DNA of 59,386 bases, taken from the NCBI GenBank assembly GCA_026710545.1, contig JAPOQU010000099.1:1-59386 (forward strand), in the 5' to 3' direction. Below, piece after piece: positions 16,525 through 25,304 of the stretch (within the stretch, counting starts at the first letter, position 1; every line of letters starts with the position of its first letter). The position numbers and the translations under genes are program-made. Source of the DNA: Gammaproteobacteria bacterium (GTDB taxonomy: Bacteria; Pseudomonadota; Gammaproteobacteria; Eutrophobiales; Eutrophobiaceae). The notes under the pieces were generated by a model that was not told where the DNA came from, searched no databases, and was given only the letters and a program-made list of their open reading frames with translations.

Positions 16525-17895
16525 TTATGCGGTCGCCGGAATCAGACTGTCTTCAGACGCACAGACTTTCCTGATAACCCGGTAGGCAATGATGCCGGCA
16601 ATGACGTTGCCGGTAGCGGCCCCCGCGAACAATCCGGTTATTCCCCAGTAAAGGCTGCCAATATACGCCAGCGGCAGGTACAGGGCAACAAGCCTGATAA
16701 TGATGAGGAGCAGGCCAAGCCGGGGCCGTCTCAGTACGTTCAGGGAGACCATGACCAGGATCACGATGGCATGGGCGCCGTAGGTCAGCGGCAATATGTA
16801 GATAAAGGTATTGATCACACGCATCACATCCGCATCACTGCTGAACGCAGGGGCGATATAGGGAGAGAGCAGGATCAGCAGGATATAGACTGCCACCTGG
16901 AGACCGATACTGAATTTCAAGCAGCCGAACAAGGCCCGGTGGACACGCTCGCTTTTGCCTGCTCCCAGGTTCTGGCCGATGAACATGGGCAGGGTCGCGG
17001 ACAGCGCAAAAACAACCAGCAGGCACAACGTCTCTATGCGTGCGCCGACTCCGAACCCGGCAACGGCTTCAGCGCCGTAACCGGCTATCATCGCGGTCAT
17101 GATGGCCGCGGCAAGCGGTGTCATCATGTTGGCGAGCATGGCCGGGATGGCGATGTGCAACAGTTCCTCCCAGTTATCCCGGATATGGTGCAGGCGCGGC
17201 AGCGTAAACAGCAGGAGCTTTTCCCGGATTGTCTGGATATACACCGCCACAACGGCAGTGGCTGCTGCGGCAATGACACTGGCCGCGGCCGCGCCTTTCA
17301 TCCCCAGTTCCGGGAAAGGCCCGGGACCGAATATCAGTAACGGATCCAGGGCCAGGTTCAGTACTGCCATGAGTGTGGACATCAGGGCCGAGGTCTTTAT
17401 CGCGCCGATTGCCCGGAACGTGTTGCCGCTGATCACCGCGATCATGATCACGGGCAGGCCAAGAACCAGGATGTACATATAATCCCTGATGTGGGGCAGC
17501 ACGGTTTCCGTCGCGCCCATGGCTGAAAAAACAGCGGTAATGGAACCCCCGATAAGGATGGCGATGACGATCGAGAAAAGCAGTCCCAGCAGCTGCGCAT
17601 CGGTCACGTAACGGGCCGCCTTGCCGTGCCTGCCCTCGCCGATTAAGCGCGACGTAATCGAACTGATCCCCATGCCGATGCCCAGGGCGATACTGACATA
17701 GATCATGTACACGGGAATAATGAAGCCGATGGCCGCCAACTGGTTTGTCCCCAGCAGGCTGATGAACCAGGTATCGACAAAGCCCAGCGTCATCATGGCG
17801 ATGACGCCCAGGATCATGGTGCCGGTCAGGCGCGCCAGCAACGGGCCGATAGGCTCGGTAGTAATCCGTCGTGTGCGTTCTGTCCTTTCAGTCAC
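16525..17895 (-). CDS. MATE family efflux transporter
   Basis: 456 residues with about twelve hydrophobic segments in two similar halves, the MatE duplication. MTLGFVDTWFISLLGTNQLAAIGF near residue 35 is the conserved first MatE motif. AGFGVGARIETLCLLVVFALS and MFIGQNLGAGKSERV in the second half match NorM/DinF-type proteins. It would export cationic drugs or metabolites in exchange for Na+ or H+. It precedes the flavin-protein gene on the same strand by 27 nt. No regulator is adjacent. Confidence 0.92.
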   Translation of the reverse strand: MTERTERTRRITTEPIGPLLARLTGTMILGVIAMMTLGFVDTWFISLLGTNQLAAIGFIIPVYMIYVSIALGIGMGISSITSRLIGEGRHGKAARYVTDAQLLGLLFSIVIAILIGGSITAVFSAMGATETVLPHIRDYMYILVLGLPVIMIAVISGNTFRAIGAIKTSALMSTLMAVLNLALDPLLIFGPGPFPELGMKGAAAASVIAAAATAVVAVYIQTIREKLLLFTLPRLHHIRDNWEELLHIAIPAMLANMMTPLAAAIMTAMIAGYGAEAVAGFGVGARIETLCLLVVFALSATLPMFIGQNLGAGKSERVHRALFGCLKFSIGLQVAVYILLILLSPYIAPAFSSDADVMRVINTFIYILPLTYGAHAIVILVMVSLNVLRRPRLGLLLIIIRLVALYLPLAYIGSLYWGITGLFAGAATGNVIAGIIAYRVIRKVCASEDSLIPATA

Positions 17896-17958
17896 ATAGG
17901 GTCCCGGGGTTTATTCCTGTCGCCCCGGGCAGGCCTGTACCGGATAGACGGAAGCGGA

Positions 17959-18618
17959 TTATTCGGGTTGAGGCACGATCCTCAGGTAGGGTTTGGGCGC
18001 CTTCCAGCCGTCCGGGAATTTCTCCTTTGCGGCCTCATCCGATACTGCGGGGACGATGATCACGTCCTCACCCTGGCGCCAGTTCACGGGGGTCGCCACC
18101 TTGTGGCTGGCGGTCAACCGGATGGAGTCCAGCACCCGGAGTACTTCGTCAAAATTCCTCCCGGTGCTCATCGGATAAGTGATGATCAGCTTGATGAGTT
18201 TATCCGGGCCGACGACGAACACGGAACGGATTGTGGCGTTATCCGCGGCGGTCCTTTGCTTTGCCTTGCCGCTGGCATTGGGGTGGATCATGTCATACAG
18301 CTTGGCCACTTCCAGGTTGGTATCCCCTATCAGCGGGTAATTGACCGCGTGACCCTGGGTTTCCTCGATGTCGTTCAGCCAGGCATTGTGATCATCCACC
18401 GAATCGATACTCAGGCCGATGACCTTGGTGTTGCGTTTGTCGAACTCCGGCTTGAGGCCGGCCATGTATCCCAGTTCCGTCGTGCAGACGGGGGTAAAAT
18501 CCTTGGGATGGGAAAACAGGATGGCGTAACCGTCGCCGATCCAGTCGTGGAAGTTGATCGTTCCTTCTGTGGTTTCTACGGTGAAATCCGGTGCTTCATC
18601 ACCAATGCGTAAAGGCAT
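17959..18618 (-). CDS. 1-Cys peroxiredoxin (Prx6/AhpC-TSA family)
   Basis: 219 residues, the usual length for 1-Cys peroxiredoxins. The peroxidatic Cys lies in SHPKDFTPVCTTELGYM near residue 46, and LSIDSVDDHNAWLNDIEE with NYPLIGDTN and LDSIRLTASHKVATPVNWRQGEDVIIVP complete the Prx6 pattern. The C-terminal arm pairs subunits. No resolving Cys is seen at the 2-Cys position. It reduces hydrogen peroxide and organic or phospholipid hydroperoxides in the cytoplasm. It is a single-gene unit. Confidence 0.95.
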   Translation of the reverse strand: MPLRIGDEAPDFTVETTEGTINFHDWIGDGYAILFSHPKDFTPVCTTELGYMAGLKPEFDKRNTKVIGLSIDSVDDHNAWLNDIEETQGHAVNYPLIGDTNLEVAKLYDMIHPNASGKAKQRTAADNATIRSVFVVGPDKLIKLIITYPMSTGRNFDEVLRVLDSIRLTASHKVATPVNWRQGEDVIIVPAVSDEAAKEKFPDGWKAPKPYLRIVPQPE

Positions 18619-18719
18619 GTTATTTCTCCTGCGGGTGCTTTCAAATCGTTATCGGGGCAATTATAGCAGAACCCGGACGAGCTTATCCAGCGGCTTCCCC
18701 GAGCCGCCGGCATACTGAA

Positions 18720-19748
18720 TCAGTCCTTTCTGCAAATAACTATAGCCCGTTTCGGGGCCGGGTAGCCTTCGATGGTGAGCTGGGGGTTTTGCGGGTCCAG
18801 GAAGTCTGCCAGGGACTGCTCGAAGGTCCATTCCGTGACCCGTTGCTCCGCAGGCGTTGTTGCAGAGATATCTGCGATATCGATTGATGTGAGTCCCGCA
18901 GCGGACAGCCAGTCATCCAGGGTGTTCAGGGAAGGGATCGACCAGATGTTCCTCATTTGGGCGTAGCGTTCACGGGGCTTCAGTAGAGCGCCGTAGCTCT
19001 CGTCGATGATCAACGACTCCAGCACCAGTTCACCGCCGGGGCGCAGGAACTGTAACAGGTCGCGTATATGTCTGACGGGGTCGCGGCGATGGTAAATCAC
19101 GCCCATGGAGAAGACGGTATCGAAACCGCCGGGGGGTATCAAGTTATCCGGGACGTGGCTTTCTGCCCCCGGCTCAATGCCTGCCGGGGCAGATTGCGCA
19201 GTATTGGGCTCTGCGGCCAGGGTCTCCAGCGAAACCGGCAGGATATCGAAGGGGGCTGCGGGCAGGTAGATTGCCATGGCGCGCTGCTGCATCGCGTAAC
19301 GCAGCGTGGGATCGATCCCGACCACCCGTTTTGCGCCGCTCCCCAGCATGCGCCAACCGTAGTAGCCGTTGCCGCAGCCTACGTCCAGGACAGTACGGCC
19401 GGATAACGGCGTTATCCCGTCCTGCAGGCGGCGCCATTTCATGTCCGAGCGCCATTCCGCGTCAATTTCCACGCCGAACAGGCTGAACGGGCCTTTGCGC
19501 CAGGGCAGCAGCCGCTGCAGTTGCCGGCGGATGGTTTCACGTTGGGATGCGCTGCAATCCGACGCAGTGCCTATGCGGATTGTATCCGTATCAAAGCTGA
19601 TTACCGACGGACTGATTTCAGGCAACCCGGTAATTGCATCAATCCAGCCGGGGAAATCACCATGGCTTACATGGTCATAAAATCGCGCCAGGTGGGCCGG
19701 AAAAACCTGATGTTTTCTTTCAGGACGAGCCGATATGTTGTTCACCAC
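18720..19748 (-). CDS. cmoB: tRNA U34 carboxymethyltransferase
   Basis: 342 residues if started at the GTG at 19748, which has GGAGAG just upstream; an open frame extends to 19784. LLPWRKGPFSLFGVEIDAEW and MKWRRL are CmoB signatures, followed by the SAM-binding loop VLDVGCGNGYYGWRM, GIDPTLRYAMQ and MGVIYHRRDPVRHI. CmoB uses carboxy-SAM, made by CmoA, to convert 5-hydroxyuridine at tRNA position 34 into 5-oxyacetyluridine. The gene overlaps the end of trhO, whose product makes the 5-hydroxyuridine, so the two consecutive enzymes are translationally coupled. cmoA is not in the window. Confidence 0.95.
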   Translation of the reverse strand: MVNNISARPERKHQVFPAHLARFYDHVSHGDFPGWIDAITGLPEISPSVISFDTDTIRIGTASDCSASQRETIRRQLQRLLPWRKGPFSLFGVEIDAEWRSDMKWRRLQDGITPLSGRTVLDVGCGNGYYGWRMLGSGAKRVVGIDPTLRYAMQQRAMAIYLPAAPFDILPVSLETLAAEPNTAQSAPAGIEPGAESHVPDNLIPPGGFDTVFSMGVIYHRRDPVRHIRDLLQFLRPGGELVLESLIIDESYGALLKPRERYAQMRNIWSIPSLNTLDDWLSAAGLTSIDIADISATTPAEQRVTEWTFEQSLADFLDPQNPQLTIEGYPAPKRAIVICRKD

Positions 19749-20643
19749 GGCTCTCCGCCAGTTCGACCTGGCGCTGGCGCTCACTGAAGCGCTGCCGCTG
19801 TTCCGGAGTTAATTCATCGTAACAGCGCGGGCACGATACGCCCCGCTGATATTTTTCCGAGGCCATGTCATCCTCGCCCAGCGGCCGGCGGCAGGCGAAA
19901 CACTGTTCATAGTCTCCCTCCGCAAGGTCATGGTCGATGGCGACCCGGCTGTCGAAGACAAAGCATTCACCTTCCCACAGACTGTCCTTGCGTTCGACTT
20001 TTTCCAGGTAGTTCAGTATTCCTCCCTGTAACTGCACGACGTCTTTAAACCCCCGGGACAACAGGTATGAAGAGGCTTTTTCGCAACGGATACCGCCGGT
20101 ACAGAACATGGCGACCCTGGTATGTTTGTGCGGGTTGAGATTTTTATCCACGTAACCGGGAAACTCGCGAAACGTCCCGGTATCCGGCGCTACGGCATTC
20201 CTGAAACTGCCGATTTCGGTTTCATATTGATTGCGTATATCCAGGACCAGTGTATCCGGCCGGGCGATCTCCGCATTCCAGTGTTCCGGCTCCACGCGCC
20301 TGCCTGTTATATTTTCCGGGTCAGTTCCCGCTATGCCCAGAGAGACGATTTCCTGCCTGAGCTTGACCTTCATGCGGTGAAATGGAAGCCTGGCAGCCTT
20401 TGACTCCTTGTGCGCCAGGCCGGCAAAACGGGGCTCCGAACGCAGGTAAGCCAGGATCCCGTCAATCGCTTCCCTGTTGCCTGCTACAGTGCCGTTAATG
20501 CCTTCGGGCGCCAGCAGGAAGGTCCCCTTGAGCCGGAGATCAAGACAACGCTGCAGCAGGGGCTGCCGCAACTCCCTGAAATCCGGCAGGCTTACAAACT
20601 TGTACAGCGCGGCGATAACAATTTCATTACTTGATATATTCAT
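19720..20643 (-). CDS. trhO: tRNA uridine(34) hydroxylase (rhodanese-related, YceA family)
   Basis: 307 residues. An N-terminal ferredoxin-like domain (ALYKFVSLPDFRELRQPL) precedes a rhodanese domain with the active-site loop MFCTGGIRCEKASSYL around residue 180. A Cys-rich tail with CFACRRPL and VSCPRCYDEL (two CxxC pairs) follows, as in other TrhO proteins. TrhO hydroxylates U34 of certain tRNAs to 5-hydroxyuridine, the substrate of CmoB, encoded next with overlap. The start ATG at 20643 lies only about 30 nt from a repeat-bounded element, so its promoter is within or beyond that element. Confidence 0.95.
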   Translation of the reverse strand: MNISSNEIVIAALYKFVSLPDFRELRQPLLQRCLDLRLKGTFLLAPEGINGTVAGNREAIDGILAYLRSEPRFAGLAHKESKAARLPFHRMKVKLRQEIVSLGIAGTDPENITGRRVEPEHWNAEIARPDTLVLDIRNQYETEIGSFRNAVAPDTGTFREFPGYVDKNLNPHKHTRVAMFCTGGIRCEKASSYLLSRGFKDVVQLQGGILNYLEKVERKDSLWEGECFVFDSRVAIDHDLAEGDYEQCFACRRPLGEDDMASEKYQRGVSCPRCYDELTPEQRQRFSERQRQVELAESRGEQHIGSS

Positions 20644-20672
20644 ATTTTATCCGCAGATGACGCAAATGATTC

Positions 20673-20863
20673 ATCCGCAGATGACGCAGATTAACGCAGA
20701 TAAGAATATAATATTCAAGAGAATATGGAACTTGATTCAAGTTTATCTTATTTGGCGATTGTGTACTTTTGAAAATACAAGATTCGTACAAACCATACTA
20801 TTTGAAAACTTATCCTGTAAAACACCCGTTTTACATCTGCGTTAATCTGCGTCATCTGCGGAT
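20673..20863. repeat. MITE-like element with perfect 29-bp inverted repeats (copy 1)
   Basis: ATCCGCAGATGACGCAG and the following 12 bases at 20673-20701 recur as exact reverse complement at 20835-20863, with 133 bp between. A shorter extra piece of the same repeat stands outside at 20648-20668. The interior is A+T-rich and has no coding capacity. An identical pair of 29-mers bounds another interior at 39185-39345, and a single copy is at 49189-49217. It fills the gap between trhO and the symporter gene, and its hairpin may also separate their transcripts. Confidence 0.85.
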
Positions 20864-20869
20864 AGAATT

Positions 20870-22642
20870 TCAATGCCGGTGGGCCACGCCGGCGCCGGAC
20901 GGGATGCGCACGTCATCCACCAGGGCCTTGACGTAGTCGGGTGTCTGTGCGGTGAAACGGCTGACCGTGAAGGCGACGGCAAAATTGATCATCATGCCCA
21001 GGCTGCCGATGCCCTCCGGGGAGATGCCCAGCCACCAGTTATCGGGGGTGCTGGCGGCGGGGTTGACGAACTTGAAATAGACGATATAGGCAGCGGTAAA
21101 CAGGAGGCCGCTCAACATGCCGGCAATGGCGCCCTCGCGGTTCATGTTACGCACGAATATGCCCAGGAAAATGGCCGGGAACAGCGACGCGGCAGCCAGT
21201 CCGAACGCAAACGCGATCACCTGGGCGACGAACCCCGGTGGATTGATCCCCAGGTAGCCGGCAAAACAGACGGCCACCGCGGCCGCGCCGCGGGCATATA
21301 ACAATTCCTGTTTTTCGGTGATGTCCGGCCTCAGGGTTTTCTTGAGCAGGTCATGGGAAAGTGATGTCGACACTACCAGCAATAATCCCGCTGCAGTGGA
21401 CAACGCCGCGGCCAGCCCCCCGGCCGCCACCAGCGCCAGCACCCAGGGCGGCAGATTCGCGATCTCCGGGCTGGCCAGCATCATGATGTCGCGGTCGACA
21501 TAGACCTCGTTGGTGTTATCAAGGGGCGTGTTTTCGACCAGCTTCTGCCCGTGTTCCCCGGCGCCGCCGACGAAGACCGGCGCGCCTTCGAAGGCATCGC
21601 CGGCGGCATATTGAATAGTGCCGTCCTCATTTTTATCCAGCCAGGCAATCAGGCCGATGTCCTCCCAGGTCTTCACCCAGGAGGGCGCTTCCGCGTAGGC
21701 GGTGTTGTTCACCGTGTCTATGAAGGTCAAGCGGGCAAAGGCGGCCAGCGCAGGCGCCGTGGTATACAGCAAGGCAATGAATACCAGGGCATAACCCGCG
21801 GATTTACGCGCATCGGACACCTTGGGTACGGTAAAGAAACGCACGATGACGTGGGGCAGACCGGCGGTGCCGGCCATCAGCACCAGGGTGATGGTAAACA
21901 CGTCGATCATGGCTTTACTGCCATCCGTGTAAGGCGTAAATCCCAGGTCCACCAGCACCTGGTCCAGTTTTTCCAGCACCCGCAGACCGGAGCCGTCCTG
22001 CACCTCGGAGGCCAGGCCCAGTTGCGGCACCGGGTTGCCCGTGACCAGCATGGAGACAAAGATCGCCGGCGTTATGTACGCAAAGATCATGACGCAATAC
22101 TGCGCCACCTGGGTATAGGTAATGCCCTTCATGCCGCCCAGCACGGCGTAGAAGAACACCACCGCCATGCCGATGAACACGCCGGTCGTGATTTCCACCT
22201 CCAGGAACCGGGAGAACACCACCCCCACCCCGCGCATCTGCCCGGCCACGTAGGTAAAGCAGATGAACACCAGGCAGATCACGGCCACCACGCGGGCGGA
22301 GCTGGAATAATAGCGCTCGCCGATGAAGTCCGGCACGGTGTACTGGCCGAACATGCGCAGGTACGGCGCCAGCAACAGCGCCAGCAGGACATAGCCGCCG
22401 GTCCAGCCCATGAGGTAGACCGAGCCGTCATAACCGGCAAAGGCGATCATACCGGCGATGGAAATGAATGAGCCGGCGCTCATCCAGTCCGCCGCGGTCG
22501 CCATGCCGTTGGTCAACGGGTGTACGCCGGCGCCGGCCACGTAGAAATCCTTGGTTGATGCCGCCCTGGACCACACGGCAATCCCTATGTAGAGGGCAAA
22601 GGTCAGGCCCACCACGATATACGTCAGCATCTGGGTCGTCAC
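20870..22642 (-). CDS. Sodium:solute symporter (acetate permease ActP-like, VC_2705 type)
   Basis: 590 residues with about thirteen membrane segments. AASTKDFYVAGAGVHPLTNGMATAADWMSAGSF near the start is the conserved SSS entry motif, and GLAAALSTAAGLLLVVSTSLSHDLLKK near residue 410 is the second. A long extramembrane loop (about residues 310-380) contains an acidic DKNEDGTIQY stretch. It would take up a carboxylate such as acetate, propionate or a related acid with Na+. The partner DUF4212 gene overlaps it by 4 nt, the standard pairing. Its place at the end of the thiolase-ligase-dehydrogenase operon suggests that it imports that pathway's substrate. Confidence 0.92.
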   Translation of the reverse strand: MTTQMLTYIVVGLTFALYIGIAVWSRAASTKDFYVAGAGVHPLTNGMATAADWMSAGSFISIAGMIAFAGYDGSVYLMGWTGGYVLLALLLAPYLRMFGQYTVPDFIGERYYSSSARVVAVICLVFICFTYVAGQMRGVGVVFSRFLEVEITTGVFIGMAVVFFYAVLGGMKGITYTQVAQYCVMIFAYITPAIFVSMLVTGNPVPQLGLASEVQDGSGLRVLEKLDQVLVDLGFTPYTDGSKAMIDVFTITLVLMAGTAGLPHVIVRFFTVPKVSDARKSAGYALVFIALLYTTAPALAAFARLTFIDTVNNTAYAEAPSWVKTWEDIGLIAWLDKNEDGTIQYAAGDAFEGAPVFVGGAGEHGQKLVENTPLDNTNEVYVDRDIMMLASPEIANLPPWVLALVAAGGLAAALSTAAGLLLVVSTSLSHDLLKKTLRPDITEKQELLYARGAAAVAVCFAGYLGINPPGFVAQVIAFAFGLAAASLFPAIFLGIFVRNMNREGAIAGMLSGLLFTAAYIVYFKFVNPAASTPDNWWLGISPEGIGSLGMMINFAVAFTVSRFTAQTPDYVKALVDDVRIPSGAGVAHRH

Positions 22643-23025
22643 GGCCGCTCTCCTTCCCGGTCGCTGCCCGTATCGGAGTCATCCACGCCGAATTTGCGGT
22701 CTATCCTGCCGATGAGCGCTACGTAGACGAAGATAAGGATGACGAACACGTAGATGGACCCCTGCTGGGCCCACCAGAACCCCAGCTTGAAGCCGAACAG
22801 GCTGACCTGGTTGAGCCAGTCAACCAGCAATATGCCGAAACCGTAGGATACGGTGAACCAGATCGTGAGCAATACGAGCAACAGCTTTACGTTGGCGCGC
22901 CAGTAGGCCTTTACGCGGTCTTCTGACAACACTTCTTCATCGTGGGAACCGTGCGCCGGCAGGTTGTCCCCGCGGTGGTGGTAGACCTCTACGTTGCCGT
23001 TGTCGTGATCCGGTTTGTTTTGCAT
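22639..23025 (-). CDS. DUF4212 small membrane protein, symporter partner
   Basis: 128 residues from the ATG at 23025, which has GGAAGA 4-5 nt upstream. The first 45 residues are hydrophilic with HHRGDNLPAHGSHDEE. Two transmembrane helices follow (LLLVLLTIWFTVSYGFGILL and a segment near residue 85 containing IYVFVILIFVYVALIG). This matches DUF4212, a small subunit almost always encoded just before VC_2705-type solute symporters. Here the stop overlaps the symporter start by 4 nt (ATGA). It is presumed to be needed for assembly or activity of that transporter. Confidence 0.9.
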   Translation of the reverse strand: MQNKPDHDNGNVEVYHHRGDNLPAHGSHDEEVLSEDRVKAYWRANVKLLLVLLTIWFTVSYGFGILLVDWLNQVSLFGFKLGFWWAQQGSIYVFVILIFVYVALIGRIDRKFGVDDSDTGSDREGERP

Positions 23026-23065
23026 TTTCTTCCCGTTAACAAGTAAGCAATTGACGATTCCCTGC

Positions 23066-25213
23066 TCACAGCCCGGTGAAGTCCGGTTTTCTTTTTTCCA
23101 TGAAGGCGCTGATGCCTTCACGGGCGGCTGCCGTTGCGGCGCTTTCGGCAAACGCGGCATAGCCGAGTTCCAGCGCCTCGTCCAGTGATGCGGCGGCTGC
23201 CGCGTCGCTGATAGCCTGACGGATAACAGCGAACACCGCACCGCTCAGCCGCTGTCCGGCAAAGCTATGCGGTTCGTCCTCCCCTGCGGGCAGCGCGGCA
23301 ATACTGACGGGCGCATCAGCCGGTCCGCGCCGCCTGTCTGCAAGTTCGCCGACCAGCCTGATCCCATCGTGCAGCAGTGCGTCATGGGTTTCCGAAAGCT
23401 TGTCCACGATCCCCAGCCCGTGCGCTTTCGCCGCGGACATTTTTTCAGCCGCAAGCAGCATACCATGAAAAGCAGCCGCGGCTGCAGGCCAGCGCCGGTA
23501 GGGGACCACCATGCCGCCAATGCCCGGCGCAATTCCCAGGGTTATTTCCGGAAACTGCAACCACGCGTTATCAACGGCAACGATCCCGTGGCAGCGGATC
23601 GCCAGTTCCAGGCCGCCGCCCAGGGCCATGCCGTTCAAGGCCGCGACGACCGGTTTCCTGCAACTGTCCAGGTAAACCAGCAACCTGGAGCAGACGCGGG
23701 CATAATCGATGCATTGGTCCCTGTCCCCCAGCATGGAAGGAAACCTGCCGATGTCGGCGCCGGCGGAAAACGCCGCAACGCCGTAACCGGTTATGATGAA
23801 ACCGCGGGTTTGCGGATCATCCTCGTATTGTTTCAGCAGGGCCAGGATTTCATCGGTCATGTTGTCATGCAGGGCATTCAGGGCCTCGGGCCGGCGCAAG
23901 GTGATGATTTTCACGCCGTCGAGTTCATCGGCGAGGATAAAACGGTGAAAGTCCTGGTACGCGTGCAGAGGCCGTTGCGGGCCAGGCATGCCGGGTTTTG
24001 CGCGGGTAAACTTCGCCAGGATACGTTCACTCTCCTGTTCGCCCAGTTCCCGCATCAGTTCCAGGGGGCCCTGCCTGAAGGCGAAGGCCAGCCGGCAGCC
24101 CAGTTCCAGGTCAGCCGCGGTACCGATGTCGCGGTCCAGGATATCCACGGTCTGCGAAAACAGGACCCCCAGCAGACGGTCCCGGATTTCCGCAGTTACA
24201 GCCTGTGGCACGTCCACGTTCTCTCCGGGTTTGATTGTTAACCACTTTCCCGACTCGTCCCATAATAATCCCCGGTCTGCAATTTGTGGTTGTCCCAAAT
24301 TATCATTTCCGCCAATTTGTGGTTGTCCCAAATTATCAATTTTTGTAATTTGTGGTTGTCCCAAATTATCATGGTCTATGGCTTGCTGGAAGATGTTGGC
24401 GGGCTGGTAGTGGCTGCCTTCGAGTTCGGCTTGCAGGGTGTTGGTCTCGATTATGATCGGGTTGCCGTTGGACATGTTCAATACGAAGAACGGGCCGGCG
24501 TGTACGTAAGCGCCGGCCGTGTGATCGATTTGTGCCGGGGTGGCGCCGGTCAGTAAAAAGCCGGCTTCGTTGCACCAGTTGTCGAAGATCCGGTCGAGCA
24601 TGAAGCAGACCACGTCGCGGGTGACCATCGGGACTTTGCCGGTCACGTAGAACAGCCGGCGCAGGCGCCGGATAAATGCCGGGGCGGCCTGTTGCCAGTC
24701 GACCACCTCGACCACCGGATTGCGGAAGGCCGGCGCAAAAAAATGGGTGACGGTGGTGCGCTCGGGGTGGCGCAGGTGTGAGAACAGCGAGTGTGCGGGA
24801 ATGGAGCTTGTATTCGAGGTGATCATGCAGTCCCGGCCGGTAATGTCTTCCACCCTGGAGAAGATCTGTTTCTTCAGTTCAATATTTTCCGTGGCAGCCT
24901 CGATGACCCAGTCGCAGCCGTCCAGGTCGTCGTAATCAATGGAGGCAGCCAGGTTTTGCCGGACGCCTGCTGCCTGTTCCGGCGTCAACTTGCCCCTGGC
25001 CAGGCCTTTGTCCGCATAGGCGTGGAGACGTTCCAGCGCCCGCTCCAGGGCATCCCGGCTGATATCGATCAGCACCAGGTTCAGTCCCGGGATGGCGCTT
25101 TTCAGGTAATAACCGATATCCGGGCCGATGGTGCCGGCGCCGATGATGCCGACCCGGCGCGGCAGTTCACCGGTTGGCTCGATCAGGATGGGGTTGTTGT
25201 GTTGTTGTGTCAT
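23066..25213 (-). CDS. 3-hydroxyacyl-CoA dehydrogenase/enoyl-CoA hydratase fusion with in-frame repeat insertion
   Basis: 715 residues. The NAD-binding domain is first (VGIIGAGTIGPDIGYYL near residue 17; SNTSS and HFFAPAFRNPVVEVV near 135-165 with the catalytic His). The crotonase domain follows from about residue 430, with FSAGADIG, LNGMALGGGLELA and FPEITLGIAPG supplying both catalytic Glu. This order is that of FadN-type proteins, the reverse of FadB. Residues 282-311 are three 11-residue repeats beginning DNLGQPQI, which come from a dispersed DNA repeat and are foreign to the family. It would hydrate and oxidise enoyl-CoA intermediates in the pathway served by the ligase and thiolase encoded upstream. 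Confidence 0.9.
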   Translation of the reverse strand: MTQQHNNPILIEPTGELPRRVGIIGAGTIGPDIGYYLKSAIPGLNLVLIDISRDALERALERLHAYADKGLARGKLTPEQAAGVRQNLAASIDYDDLDGCDWVIEAATENIELKKQIFSRVEDITGRDCMITSNTSSIPAHSLFSHLRHPERTTVTHFFAPAFRNPVVEVVDWQQAAPAFIRRLRRLFYVTGKVPMVTRDVVCFMLDRIFDNWCNEAGFLLTGATPAQIDHTAGAYVHAGPFFVLNMSNGNPIIIETNTLQAELEGSHYQPANIFQQAIDHDNLGQPQITKIDNLGQPQIGGNDNLGQPQIADRGLLWDESGKWLTIKPGENVDVPQAVTAEIRDRLLGVLFSQTVDILDRDIGTAADLELGCRLAFAFRQGPLELMRELGEQESERILAKFTRAKPGMPGPQRPLHAYQDFHRFILADELDGVKIITLRRPEALNALHDNMTDEILALLKQYEDDPQTRGFIITGYGVAAFSAGADIGRFPSMLGDRDQCIDYARVCSRLLVYLDSCRKPVVAALNGMALGGGLELAIRCHGIVAVDNAWLQFPEITLGIAPGIGGMVVPYRRWPAAAAAFHGMLLAAEKMSAAKAHGLGIVDKLSETHDALLHDGIRLVGELADRRRGPADAPVSIAALPAGEDEPHSFAGQRLSGAVFAVIRQAISDAAAAASLDEALELGYAAFAESAATAAAREGISAFMEKRKPDFTGL
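24281..24370. repeat. Three 24-bp repeats at 33-bp spacing inside the hydroxyacyl-CoA dehydrogenase gene
   Basis: AATTTGTGGTTGTCCCAAAT followed by TATC occurs at 24281-24304, 24314-24337 and 24347-24370, identical each time, with 9-bp spacers that differ. Each unit has inverted AATTTG/CAAATT ends. The same family, as AATTTGGGACACCCATAAAT, occurs at 39087-39107, 39116-39136 and inverted at 39150-39170. Because the period is 33, the reading frame of the enclosing gene is kept and the repeats are translated. Confidence 0.92.
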
Positions 25214-25270
25214 GTTTAGTTTTATTGTTTACCGGGTTCCCGCTTGCGCAGGAACGACGAACTCTCGCAG

Positions 25271-25294
25271 AGCCTGCCCCTGCGCAGGCAGGGG
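25271..25294. repeat. Hairpin repeat between dehydrogenase and ligase genes
   Basis: CCCCTG and CAGGGG with a 6-base loop lie at 25277-25294, after a TTCCCGCTTGCGCAGGAACG stretch at 25237-25256 that belongs to a widespread dispersed repeat family. A close relative with arms CCCCTGC and GCAGGGG is at 58671-58688. It separates two genes of the same operon and could modulate their relative expression. Confidence 0.55.
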
Positions 25295-25304
25295 AACGGC
25301 GGTA

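Noticed and set aside
20477..20845. 122-codon plus-strand frame ending in the 29-bp repeat
   Set aside because: It is antisense to trhO in its first part and repeat sequence in the second.
24281..24370. CRISPR-like short array
   Set aside because: Three 24-bp units with 9-bp spacers are far too closely spaced for CRISPR, lie in a coding frame and have no cas genes nearby.
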